NCBI GenBank assembly: GCA_000697335.1
Contig: JNEM01013240.1
Coordinates: 1 to 12,190 of the forward strand
DNA: 12,190 bases
Reading direction: 5' to 3'
DNA from: Conidiobolus incongruus B7586
Lineage: Eukaryota; Entomophthoromycota; Entomophthoromycetes; Entomophthorales; Conidiobolaceae
Below, in pieces: positions 1 through 8,788 of the stretch. The notes under the pieces were generated by a model. That model saw only the letters and a program-made list of their open reading frames with translations. It did not search any database and was not told the origin of the DNA. Both the position numbers and the translations under genes were made by a program. Each line of letters opens with the position of its first letter. Position 1 is the stretch's first letter.

Positions 1-32
1 ATCTTTCAAAATATATAATATGTTTGAAAGAT
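1..32. repeat. 10-bp perfect inverted repeat (hairpin) at the window edge
   Basis: Bases 1-10 (atctttcaaa) are the exact reverse complement of bases 23-32 (tttgaaagat), with a 12-base A/T loop between them. The window starts inside or at the edge of this structure, so its full extent is unknown. It could be part of a terminator-like or terminal-repeat structure, or chance in A/T-rich DNA. No partner copy was seen elsewhere in the window. Confidence 0.35.
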
Positions 33-249
33 CAGAAATTAAAAAATTTGCCATTCTTTAATTTCCATACTAATAAATAAATTTTAGATTTGGATAATTG
101 AAATTAATTAATTTAATTAATCAAAATAATTTTTTATTAATTACATGATTGGTAATATTCAAATAAAAACAATTATATCAAAATTTTTTATTAATTCTTA
201 TTAATTAAATTATATTTGAATTGTATCAAAATAATAATAACATGAATGA

Positions 250-1145
250 AATATTGTTTATTCTTGTGAACCCGATATGACTTATATCAACACTATTGGA
301 ATTATATTCATAGCTTTTGATTGTGCTGACTTAATATCTACTTAAATTCTTTTAATTATTTCAGATAAAAAATTAAAAGTAAATTCACCGAGTTACAATT
401 TTCACTTAAATAACAGTCATCTCTGACTGCCTTGCCAGTGAAGGATTAATTTTTCTTCATATTTCTACACAAATCTTTTATAGTATCTTAATGATGCATC
501 ATTATTATTTTAGTTATGAATTCGTAGCTATTTCTTATTCTATTTATTGCTTTGAATATACCCTCTGTAATTTGAATGTCAAGAGGGCACTATTAACTGT
601 TTTCAACCATAAATCACAAGTTATATATTGGATTATATCATTAACAATCTCCATGGTTCCGACTTTGACCTTAAATGTTTATAATATTGTACTGTGTAAT
701 CGTATCATATCTCAAACTGAGCCATTTTAATTTGAAAAATTCACATCAGATTCCAAAGATTTATATAACAGAAATGATTTTAAATATAACCACTAATGTA
801 TCAACTATTTTATATTATTTAGTCATTTTCATAATTATAAATGAAGTTTGAAAAAGCTTAGATCTAATACAGATAAAACAACAATTTATAAAGAATCCGC
901 GATCATCATTTTTAAATTACTTATACTAATGATCCTAAATATTCTGATGTATTCTGGGAGACCTTTCTGGTGGATCTATGAAGGAGTAACTGCCCAAAGA
1001 CGAACTAAGATAATGAATTATGTAGTTCTAAAGTTAGCTACAATCACCGTTGTCGTAAATTGTTAAATCTGAAATTATCAGTGGGGAATCTAACAGAGAT
1101 GTTAACCAACTTGTAAAATCAATATTCAAAAAGCTACTACTGTAA
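250..1145 (+). pseudogene. Decayed rhodopsin-like (class A) 7TM receptor gene
   Basis: Consecutive frames on the plus strand spell a 7TM receptor in the right order. Frame from 250: a TM1-like stretch (INTIGIIFIAFDCADLIST), an in-frame TAA at 343-345, then a first intracellular loop (SDKKLKVNSPSYNFHLNNS) ending at a TGA at 424. Frame 410-730: TM2 to TM4, including DCLASEGLIFLH and a loop-2-like LNVKRALLTVFNHK followed by WIISLTISMVPTL. Frame 720-851: a TM5-like ITTNVSTILYYLVIFIIINE. Frame 848-1066: a basic third loop, TM6 (IIIFKLLILMILNILMYSG), an FWWIYEGVT outer loop and a TM7-like KLATITVVVN. A further frame to a TAA at 1143-1145 gives a basic amphipathic tail, followed by AATAAA at 1146. 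LNVKRALL sits where class A receptors carry E/DRY, and VVVN where they carry NPxxY; neither motif is intact. One nonsense codon and about four frame changes imply a dead gene, unless they are sequencing indels. The start codon was not found. Base composition is visibly less A/T-rich than the flanks, as expected of former coding DNA. Confidence 0.6.
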
Positions 1146-1947
1146 AATAAAGTATTATTTAAATTCTTTAATAACTCAATTTACACTTAATTAATTTTTT
1201 AAATGGCTATTCAAATTGTATTAGGTTGAATTGATTGATATCAATATTCAATATTAGATTCATTTATCAATTCAAAGATCATACATTGGATCAATTAAAA
1301 TTTGTTAATATTGAAATATCAAACAATATTCAATTGATCAAACTCTGTTAAAACTTCCCAATCACTCAATTTGATATATTAACATTATATTGAACTTCAA
1401 ATAATATCCAATATTTAACCCGTTATATTCGATTTGCCTAAGTACATAATACAAATATACCATAAAATATTAATCCATAAATCATTATGATTTCAATTTG
1501 AAATTTAATACTGTTAATTAAAAATTAAAATAATATTTTGAATATTTAACATATTAAACATTGTCAACGAACAACTCAATTAAAGTATTAATTAAAAAAT
1601 ATAGAGGTATTAAGGTAATTTGAAAACATTACAGATTTTTTTTCAGATTGATATAATTATTAATATAAAAATATTTAGTATTAAATTTATAAATAATTTT
1701 AATTAAATAAATAAAAAGAATTGGATTTTTTTTTGATAATTAACTGATAAAATTGATTTAAAAATTTTACCCTTATGAAATTAATTTTTATAATATTATT
1801 TTATAATTTAATACATTTAATAAATTCAATGAACTAGTAATAATAATCAATTTAAAAACAAAATAATTTTTTTGAATTAATAAATTTAATAATAGTAAAA
1901 TTTTTACCTATTAAAAATTTAATTAATTTAATGTACTGAGATTAAAT
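1146..1947. other. A/T-rich spacer between the receptor relic and the 3' end of CCZ1
   Basis: No coding stretch is supported here. The part near 1200-1420 is less extreme in composition and is dense in TCAATT/AATTGA-like words. It includes the perfect 12-bp palindrome ATTGATATCAAT at 1234-1245 and a loose inverted match at 1307-1320. The rest is A/T homopolymer-like sequence that should hold the CCZ1 3' untranslated region, because that gene stops at 1948 on the minus strand. Confidence 0.6.
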
Positions 1948-3946
1948 TTAATTCTCATCTAAAAATAAATGATTAAAATATCCATTCAATAACTTTCTAA
2001 ATTCTTCTAAAAGTCAAAAATTAGTTAAAAATTCTCATAAAATTAAAATAATATTTTTACCTTCAATGACAGCTATGTTCGCATCTTTTTGAAATATTGC
2101 TATTAGGATACTGTCGTTATATCGTTTGCCACAAATCCAATGAGTTAAATGACGTTTTGGTGATATGGTGCGAATTATAAGATCTTGAGAAGTTTCCGAT
2201 TGTCTAAAGAATATTATTAATAAATTTGATAATAAGTCATTAGCGATGATGAGGACTTACTGTTTGAGTTGTTGCCAAATTGTTAGAACATGACCAAACA
2301 CTTTGGAGTTAGAGGAATGGGAATCAATTTCGATTTCTGAGAATCCATTAATCATATTGTAATTAAAGAATTGCACTTTAGTTTGTAACAACTGAGATTT
2401 GAGGAGTTGGTAAGTTTCATAATCCTTCTGCAGCTGTTGGACTAATGTATCGTTCAAAATAGGTTGTAACAAACGTTCCAAATCCTCAAAGTATTGTGGC
2501 GTTAGGTACATCGATTTGGAGGGATCGTATACCAAGATTAGGAAACTGTGTGGTGCGAAATGGTAAACACTAGCTAATTTCCAAGAGTTGTCAATTGGAT
2601 TATAGAATTTTTTGATTATAGTGGAGTCGTTTGAGATGAGTTGACGTTGGAGATTTAGGGATAGGGGTGATTCTGGCGAATAAAGTTTGAGAAATTCGGA
2701 CTTGAAATATTTGGAATCTTCATCCTCTAAATCGTGGTGGTGGGAAGAATCCCAAAGGTTGAGGAATGGTAACGTGGGTGAGTAGATGGAAGATGATGAC
2801 GAAGTTGTGGAATACCGTCTAAAAGGGTTCAAACTTTGGAAAATACTCGTCCTATTTTTTGCTAAATCATTCGCTGTGGAGTCAACCTCAGTAATTGCGG
2901 GGTCATCCTTCAACAAGTTGCAAAAGAATTGAATCAAGAGATCTGAAGATCCCGCATTTAAAAATTCGTTCAAAATCAATTTACCTCGAAATAGCATGAA
3001 ACAACTCTGAATATGTTGATTTAAACTATCTATTTGATTAAATATTTGCTTACACATCAAATAATTAGATTTAGTCAAATTTAACAATTCTACATTATTT
3101 AAAGTTTTTAACATTGTCAAATTACTAAAATCATTGTGAATATGGAAATATTTATCGTAAAAATTTTCCAATTTTTGCGTTAACTCCTCTTTTCCAAGTG
3201 TTTCAAAGTTATTTTGGAACGGCCCATGACCGAGAACGAAATACTCATAAGATCTTTGTAACCATTGCTTGATTAGGGAATCGTCAAGGTCACTGTCCAA
3301 ATAATCGACAACTGTAGTACCTTTATGAGAATTGCTGCTCCTCACCCTTTGGCCCAATTTCAAACTCATTATTATGAAGAATTTTGGTTCTGGCTCCAAT
3401 ATTATGAGTCGATTCTTTTTACTGTGTACATTATCGGACATTGACCCATTTTCTGAAAAAGTTCTAAACCCAAGAGAGTTAGTTTAATAAAATCTTTTAG
3501 GTAAATATTATTAATTACTTGCTAAAATTTACAATTGCTTGAGCTAACCCTACCTGTCTCTCCTGAACTTCAATCGGTACGCCGTGCCTAGGTTTGATTG
3601 GAATTCTATCGTCGTGCTCGCTAGGTGGTCTATTATCCTCCTCCACCGTTTCATCATTAATTTGATAGTGAAACAATCCCTCATTCAAAATATCACTCCT
3701 CTTTCTATCCCTCCTGATTTCAAATTGAAAAGTCTCGCTACTTCCATAATACAATATCTGTTTAAAAATATCTTCGCCTGTCTCTTTCTCCAATGTATAA
3801 ATACAAACATAATTAATTTGAGGTAAACTGAGTTCGTTCGTTGAAGAAGAATTCAAAGGATTAAAATAGGATAGGGAATCTGTTAGGGAATTACCGAATT
3901 TTTTGGGATTTTCTGGGGATTGAGAGTGAATAGAATTGGATGTCAT
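1948..3946 (-). CDS. CCZ1: Vacuolar fusion protein CCZ1 (Mon1-Ccz1 Rab7 GEF subunit), 4 exons
   Basis: Exons on the minus strand are 3946-3519, 3463-2261, 2203-2061 and 2006-1948, giving 610 residues with all phases agreeing. Introns are 55, 57 and 54 nt with donors gtaatt, gtaagt and gtaaaa; all end in TAG, and the first and third have ACTAAC/ACTAAT branch sites. The start ATG at 3946-3944 has an in-frame TAA six bases upstream. The family signature is clear. The first longin domain begins near residue 42 (PQINYVCIYTLE..., QILYYG) and runs through VGLAQAIVNFSKTFSENG, across the first splice, to NRLIILEPEPKFFIIM. A second domain lies around residues 375-480 (SWKLASVYHFAPHSFLILVY). A third runs from about 505 to the end, closing with ANIAVIEEEFRKLLNGYF and NHLFLDEN, which resembles the end of animal CCZ1. 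In known systems Ccz1 pairs with Mon1 to activate Rab7/Ypt7 on late endosomes, vacuoles and autophagosomes. Length falls between human (about 480) and yeast (about 700). Asn- and Ser-rich inserts, for example around residues 352-375, look like lineage-specific loops. Confidence 0.92.
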
Positions 3947-3957
3947 AATTTATTTAA

Positions 3958-3958
<1 letters not shown>

Positions 3959-4027
<69 letters not shown>
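3959..4027. repeat. Perfect trinucleotide microsatellite (ATT)23
   Basis: There are 23 uninterrupted ATT units, 69 bp, reading as AAT on the CCZ1 coding strand. The tract ends 12 bp before the CCZ1 start codon, so it is in the 5' untranslated region or core promoter. A perfect tract of this length is expected to vary in length between strains, and it could act as a nucleosome-poor A/T element. No function is shown by the sequence itself. Confidence 0.97.
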
Positions 4028-5469
4028 TATAATTTAATATTAATTATAAAATTTTTATGATTAAATTGGAATTATTTGTGACTCTAAAATTGTAGATTAT
4101 AATCAATAATATAATTATGGGATTCAATTTAAGTGAGAAGTATTTACATAAGTCATTCAATTATAATACTCTACTGTTATTTTTAATTCAAATTAGTATT
4201 AAGTTTTTTTGATAAAAATAGATTATGAAAAGGAATTTTAAAAATTCAATTTAATTCAAATTCAATAATCTTTTTTATTATATTTTAATCATTTTATCAT
4301 ATTAAAAAATTAACAATAATAGATTAAAATAAAATTTAAAGAGTTTAAATTGTAATTTAATTACTTAAACTATTTTTATTCAAATTTCTATTATTAACTT
4401 TTTATTTTCACCATTTAGACTGAATATTTTAAAAAGATTTAAAAAATTAATAAAACACTTTAATTACAATTTATAATCAATTTGACTTTTATACTTATTT
4501 TATTTTTGAATAAATAAATATACATTTGATTAAAGTATTTATTATATTATATTATATTATATTGAAACTTTACTTTTAAAAAATATTTCTATAATTAATA
4601 AATTGATATATTTTAATGAATTAATTAATGATAAAATAATTAATTTATTTATTATAATAGAATAAATAAAGTAAAATAATAGTATTAATAATAATTTTGA
4701 AAATTATTATCAAATATTATAAGCTTAAATATTAATAAAATATTAATATCAAATTATAATGCTTTTAATATATTTTGATTTATATAAAACTTTGATAATT
4801 TAAAAAATTATAAAATATAACAAAAATATTAATTATATTTTAAAGATTATAAATAAAATATTAAAAAAAATTGATTTATTTTAATTTATGCTTTATTGAA
4901 TTATATATTAATTATAAAATTAGGTTAAATTATATCTTGATCAAAGTTTTATTTATAATAGTATATATAATATCAAGTCTTAAATTACTTTATTAGTGAT
5001 ATTATAGTAATTTAAAAATTAAACATTTAAGTTCAAATTCAAATTCATTAATTATATTATTAAAGATATAAAAAGTAATAGTATTAATTAAACAAAGTGA
5101 ATTAAAAATTATAAAATTATTATAATTGATAAAAAAGATTAATCAAATTATTCTTGATTATTATTAATTAACTATGAATTATTTTATTATTATTTAAAAA
5201 TATATTCTATTCATATTAAATAAAATCTTTAAAAATTCAGCTAATTTTAAGTATTAATTAGTATAATTATGATTTATCAAAAATTATTTTAATAGAAAAA
5301 TCTTGGTATTAATATTGAGAAAAAGTTAAAATAATATAAATAATTTTAAATAAATTTGATATAAAATTAATATTATTACATATAAATAATTTAACAAAAT
5401 TACTTTAAAAAGAAATGCAAACAAAAAACTAAACCTTATTTACTTGGTATTAATTTTATAATTTTAAAA
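4028..5469. other. 1.4-kb A/T desert upstream of CCZ1 and downstream of ARPC3
   Basis: Almost pure A and T with very few G or C bases, and stops in all frames throughout. The only ordered element seen is a pentanucleotide tract of four ATTAT units plus ATT at 4541-4563. It must carry the CCZ1 promoter at its left side and the ARPC3 3' untranslated region at its right side. I see no gene, RNA or mobile element here. Confidence 0.75.
4541..4563. repeat. ATTAT pentanucleotide tandem repeat
   Basis: Four perfect ATTAT units followed by ATT in the middle of the A/T desert. This is simple-sequence DNA without evident function. Confidence 0.85.
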
Positions 5470-6050
5470 TTAAAGAGATTTGCCCATAAATTTCTTTTTA
5501 GAGAACATCATCCACCACTTGTTGGGTACAGTAGCTCCTTCCGGATATAAATTAGGTAACATTCTATTAACAGTTTCTTGGCGTAATTGACTAATGTATT
5601 GTCTCAACAAATCTATAAATAAAATAAAATAAATTAAATTAAATGGATAATGAAGATTAAGTCATTACCTGCGTCGTTCCTGTTCTCGGGAGGATGATAT
5701 AAGGAATTGAGGGGGAAGTTGGGGTCGCCAGGGATGGTGAAACGTTCGAGAGCTAGATTATTCAAAAGTTTAGTAGCTTCCGCAGGTGATTTGTTAGCAG
5801 CTTGTTGTAAAGTAGTTAAGATTTCTGAAATGAATAGGGTGACATAGATGAGGACACGGTCGGCAGAACCTTTGATTTCGTAATTTTTAAATAAACAGTT
5901 GGCTCGAAATAATTCAATGCTCTCATCAATAATATCATGTTGGTCGGTTGGGGGTGCGGGACCTCTCACTCGTGTGTTCAGAGGTAATAATCCCATATTC
6001 CCCAATTGGTGATGATCGGTGTCGTTGTATTGGGAGTGATAAGCTGGCAT
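5470..6050 (-). CDS. ARPC3: Actin-related protein 2/3 complex subunit 3 (p21-Arc), 2 exons
   Basis: Exons on the minus strand are 6050-5669 and 5612-5470, joined across a 56-nt intron (donor gtaatg, acceptor tatag) inside an Asp codon. The product has 174 residues, close to the 178 of human ARPC3. The family pattern runs end to end: MPAYHSQYNDT at the start, GNMGLLPLNTRVRGPAPPTD, then IIDESIELFRANCLFKNYEI, SADRVLIYVTLFISE, and FTIPGDPNFPLNSLYHPP. The second exon gives LLRQYISQLRQETVNRML and ends NKWWMMFSKKKFMGKSL. In other organisms ARPC3 is one of five scaffold subunits around Arp2 and Arp3; the complex nucleates branched actin at endocytic patches and the cell cortex. The start is fixed by the conserved MPAYHS N-terminus. 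Nothing looks truncated. It lies upstream of CCZ1 on the same strand and is divergent from the secreted-protein gene to its right. Confidence 0.97.
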
Positions 6051-6103
6051 ATTTTTTATGTGTTTTATTAGATAATTTGAATTGAATAATTGATTTTTTT
6101 GGA

Positions 6104-6142
6104 CTTGTAAATTGAGTGATGATTGAAAATTAAATTACTTAC
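6104..6142 (-). other. Possible 39-nt intron in the ARPC3 5' untranslated region
   Basis: Reading the minus strand upstream of the ARPC3 start, a consensus donor GTAAGT begins at 6142 and a tttacaag acceptor ends at 6104. A pyrimidine/A-rich stretch with a catcactcaa branch-like word lies between. The spacing (39 nt) is shorter than the confirmed introns here (47-57 nt), and the acceptor is AAG rather than the TAG seen in every other intron. Support is therefore weak. Confidence 0.22.
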
Positions 6143-6644
6143 CCAAATTGCAAATAAAATTGTTATGGGATTTTGTACAATAAATTTGAATCAAATTAGT
6201 AATAAGTGTAAAAAATGTCAAGTGACGTTCCTTCTATTCAGATGAAAAAATATAAAATGTAGAATTCATCAAAACATAATATAGCTTAACCTTTTTACAA
6301 ATGCAGCATTTCATATATATAATATCTTTAAACTAATATTTGCAATTCCTAACAAAATTATTTATAAACTAGCTTGCTTATATAAATATATATATGAAAG
6401 AAAAGATAGATATTGGAATTGTATCCCTTAATAAATTTCCATTATAATTTAATTTGCCTGTGGTTTCATTTATTATCAAGTGTATTTTGATTATGGTTTT
6501 GAAATTAAAGGTAGTTTCACAAAGGATATATTAAATATATATAAACAAAAATATTCATTGAATTTAATAATATTACAAATCATATAAAATTTCATCTGTA
6601 TTGATTAATTATCTATTACATCATTATTTGACAAAATTATTGTT

Positions 6645-6646
<2 letters not shown>

Positions 6647-6680
<34 letters not shown>
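6647..6680. repeat. Dinucleotide microsatellite (TA)17
   Basis: Seventeen perfect TA units in the spacer between the divergently transcribed ARPC3 and secreted-protein genes, about 0.6 kb from the ARPC3 start and 1.1 kb from the other. It is self-complementary and easily melted or extruded as a cruciform; no role is evident. Confidence 0.95.
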
Positions 6681-6686
<6 letters not shown>

Positions 6687-7586
6687 ACTTTCAAAACAAA
6701 TTAATATATTTTCAACCCAGTACTTATTCAATAAAATAAAAATTCAAATTTAAAAATCAATTTTTCAATTAAAATATAATAAATTTTATATTAGATAAAA
6801 ATATGATTATTAAATATTGATTTAACAGTCAGATTCAAAGCTTTCTGTTTAATTTTGTAAAATAAAACATCCCAATTACTAAAATTTATTATACTGTATT
6901 CATTGATATATGTTATTGAACTTAATAACAAATATTATAATATAATTACAACATTAATCGATTGAATATATTAAAACATCTATTGAATAAATATCGTACA
7001 ATTGAAATTTAATTCTAAGTGAAATCATTTTTAATTATATTTAAAAATAGATTATTAATAAATTATTCCAGTTAATTTCCTAAAATTTCTACTAATTTAT
7101 TAAGAATTAATCTATCTTTTTGTAATTTCCCAGTTGAAAATATTGGCAATAATATTAATAAAAACAACTTATAATTATATTACTGCAATTTTTTATTTAA
7201 TTTATATTAATCTGTTCAACATTGAAAAAAAATTCTAAGTCAATTATAATTTAAATCATGTTAACAAATACTTTTCCAATATAAATGTAAAATTTTATCA
7301 TATATTGCTATTAGTATCATTATTATTATCATCTATAGCTTTTCTTATTTTTATTTTAAGCCTTATATTTTAATATTCAATATTTAATTCTCTTTAATTG
7401 CAATCCATTAAATAAACATCATCCAAAAAATCAACCAAATATATTTAGAATAATATTAATTGAATTATGAGAACAAATTGGTGTGGTATCAAATGTATCC
7501 AAAAACAAGTAATGTGATAGGTTAAACTTATCTTTGTTGAGCAGGTGTGAGAAAAATGGTCAAAATATGAAAAAAGTGTCATACAC

Positions 7587-7594
7587 TATAAATA
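7587..7594 (+). promoter_or_regulatory. TATA-like box (TATAAATA) of the secreted-protein gene
   Basis: TATAAATA lies 149 bp upstream of the ATG at 7744, directly after a locally G/C-richer block (about 7470-7580). In DNA this rich in A and T such words occur by chance. The position and the compositional contrast are what make it plausible. Confidence 0.35.
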
Positions 7595-7743
7595 ACCTCT
7601 AATGTTCATATAAAACCAATTTAACTGAATATTTATTTATTTATTTCTGTTCAAATTTATCATTATTCAAACAAAACATATAATTAATTAATCGTAAATT
7701 AATATTTTTTGTAATATTATTTATTAAAAAAATTTTAATAATA

Positions 7744-8685
7744 ATGAAAAATTGGAATTTTATATTATTATTATTGGTTGTTTTTATTGGGCTAATAGCT
7801 GCTCAAGGTATTGAATTAATTGATCAATTATCAATCTTTACTAATTTCCATTAGACCAGGGTAATAAGGATAAAGAAGTAGGAAAGCAGGAGCAGGATAA
7901 AAAGGGGGATAACAGCGGAGGTGACAAGCAACAAGAGGAACAGAAGAAGGAGGAGCCCAAGAGGGAGGAAGAAAAGAAGGAAGATAACAAAGATCAAAAG
8001 AAGGACGACAATAAAGATCAAAAGCAAGAAGATAAAAAAGATGAAAAGAAAGATGACAAAAAGGATGAAAAGAAAGATGATAAAAAGGATGAAAAGGAGA
8101 AGCAAGTAGATACTTCCAAGATAAATTACAAAGACGCAGTTACTCTCAAAGTAGAGCCCTTACCTCTCGAAGCCGTCGGTTACTTCTTTGAAATGAAAGA
8201 TAAAGTTAAATTCAAGTGGAAGTGGGAAAATAATATTCCTCCCAAAAAGATTGGTAACCTTGGGTTGACTCTCGAGAGTTTCACTGCCAACCGTCCCAAG
8301 TACTTTATCGCCCAGTTTCCAGCTACTAAATTCGAGTATGAGTGGAATATTGCCGAATACAATGAAAGAGAAAATGTTACCGATCAATTGAGACCTGATA
8401 GATATACCTTATATATTCACGATGCTAACCAAACTCTCAATAACCCCAAGATTGGAAAAGGTGATCTTAAGCCTTGGACTTCTAGATTGACTTTGTACCA
8501 GAGCAGAATGCGTAAGTTATTACATATATTCTATTTAATCAATATATAACTAATTCAACACTATAGCCGATACCAAATGGATAATTAATGATGGGACGCA
8601 ATCCACTAGCACAGTATTCAACAAGGGATATGTAATGGCCACAGCCACTTTAGCACTTATCACTATGATCCATATGATGATTTAA
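7744..8685 (+). CDS. GPI-anchored secreted protein with Lys/Asp/Glu octapeptide repeats and a DUF7137-like domain, 3 exons
   Basis: Exons 7744-7807, 7855-8511 and 8567-8685 join in phase to 279 residues. The introns are 47 and 55 nt, with donors gtattg and gtaagt, TACTAAT/AACTAAT branch sites and TAG acceptors. Residues 1-21 are a signal peptide (MKNWNF then a Leu/Val/Ile core ending LIAAQ), encoded alone by exon 1. Residues 22-105 are a highly charged Lys/Asp/Glu/Gln tract with 8-residue repeats. Residues 105-240 look like a small extracellular beta domain: KVKFKWKWENN, YFIAQFPATKFEYEWNIA, YTLYIHDAN (from residue 205) and WTSRLTLYQSR. This order of an FxWxW strand, a central W-containing strand and YTLxIxDA recalls the fungal DUF7137 family from memory, not from a search. 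NVT and NQT are possible N-glycosylation sites, and no cysteine is present. The last 18 or so residues are hydrophobic with no charged residue, after a small-residue stretch (DGTQSTSTVFNKG), as in GPI-anchor signals. It is likely a wall or plasma-membrane surface protein. Many C-ending codons in exon 2 suggest strong expression. Confidence 0.82.
7983..8099 (+). repeat. In-frame 24-bp tandem repeats coding for DKKDEKKD-type octapeptides
   Basis: Four full 24-bp units start at 7983, 8007, 8031 and 8055, followed by a partial unit from 8079. They encode DNKDQKKD, DNKDQKQE, DKKDEKKD, DKKDEKKD and DKKDEKE. The two central units differ at only a couple of bases, which indicates recent duplication, whereas the outer ones have drifted. 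The repeat keeps frame and lies between the signal peptide and the folded domain, so it probably forms a charged spacer or stalk. Confidence 0.92.
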
Positions 8686-8727
8686 ATTTAATCATCACAG
8701 TAGTCATGTGGTTTCAATTTAAATCAA

Positions 8728-8733
8728 AATAAA
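8728..8733 (+). terminator. Poly(A) signal AATAAA after the secreted-protein gene
   Basis: AATAAA lies 43 bp downstream of the stop codon, inside the 103-bp gap before the next start codon. It is the only canonical hexamer in that gap. A/T richness makes chance matches common, but the position is right for 3' end formation. Confidence 0.45.
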
Positions 8734-8788
8734 TTTCATCATTCATTGATTATATAGTAAAGCCTCTCTTTCTTAAATTAATTTTAAA

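Larger units (their letters stand above)
6051..7743. other. 1.7-kb divergent intergenic region between ARPC3 and the secreted-protein gene
   Basis: A/T-rich spacer that must hold the promoters of both flanking genes. It contains the (TA)17 tract at 6647-6680. A stretch around 7470-7620 is richer in G and C than its surroundings and ends in a TATA-like box, so it is the likely promoter zone of the plus-strand gene. Short open stretches at 6285-6431 and 6394-6534 resemble no family I know and are probably chance. Confidence 0.6.

Noticed and set aside
343-362. Possible intron acceptor (ttaattatttcag) ending at 364 that could remove the TAA in the receptor relic
   Set aside because: No fitting donor lies upstream without deleting the TM1 segment, and the reading frame on both sides of the TAA is the same, so a nonsense change in a dead gene is simpler.
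1200-1420. Palindromic TCAATT/AATTGA-rich block as a small inverted-repeat transposon
   Set aside because: The matches are short and imperfect, with no terminal repeats, target duplication or second copy visible. A/T-rich DNA yields such words readily.
3584-3826. Plus-strand 80-codon frame opposite CCZ1 exon 1
   Set aside because: Antisense shadow of a well-supported conserved exon; it has no recognisable family and no independent signals.
6285-6534. Two overlapping short open stretches upstream of the secreted-protein gene (6285-6431 and 6394-6534), considered as another receptor fragment
   Set aside because: About 47 codons each, the second with an internal stop, and no motif or composition change comparable to the 250-1145 relic. 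Such lengths arise by chance in a spacer this long.
7851-8109. Open frames on the minus strand and in a second plus frame across the charged repeat region
   Set aside because: They mirror the Lys/Asp/Glu repeat of the real exon: the antisense reads as poly Leu/Phe/Ile and the shifted frame as poly Lys/Arg. The true frame is fixed by the upstream signal peptide and downstream domain.
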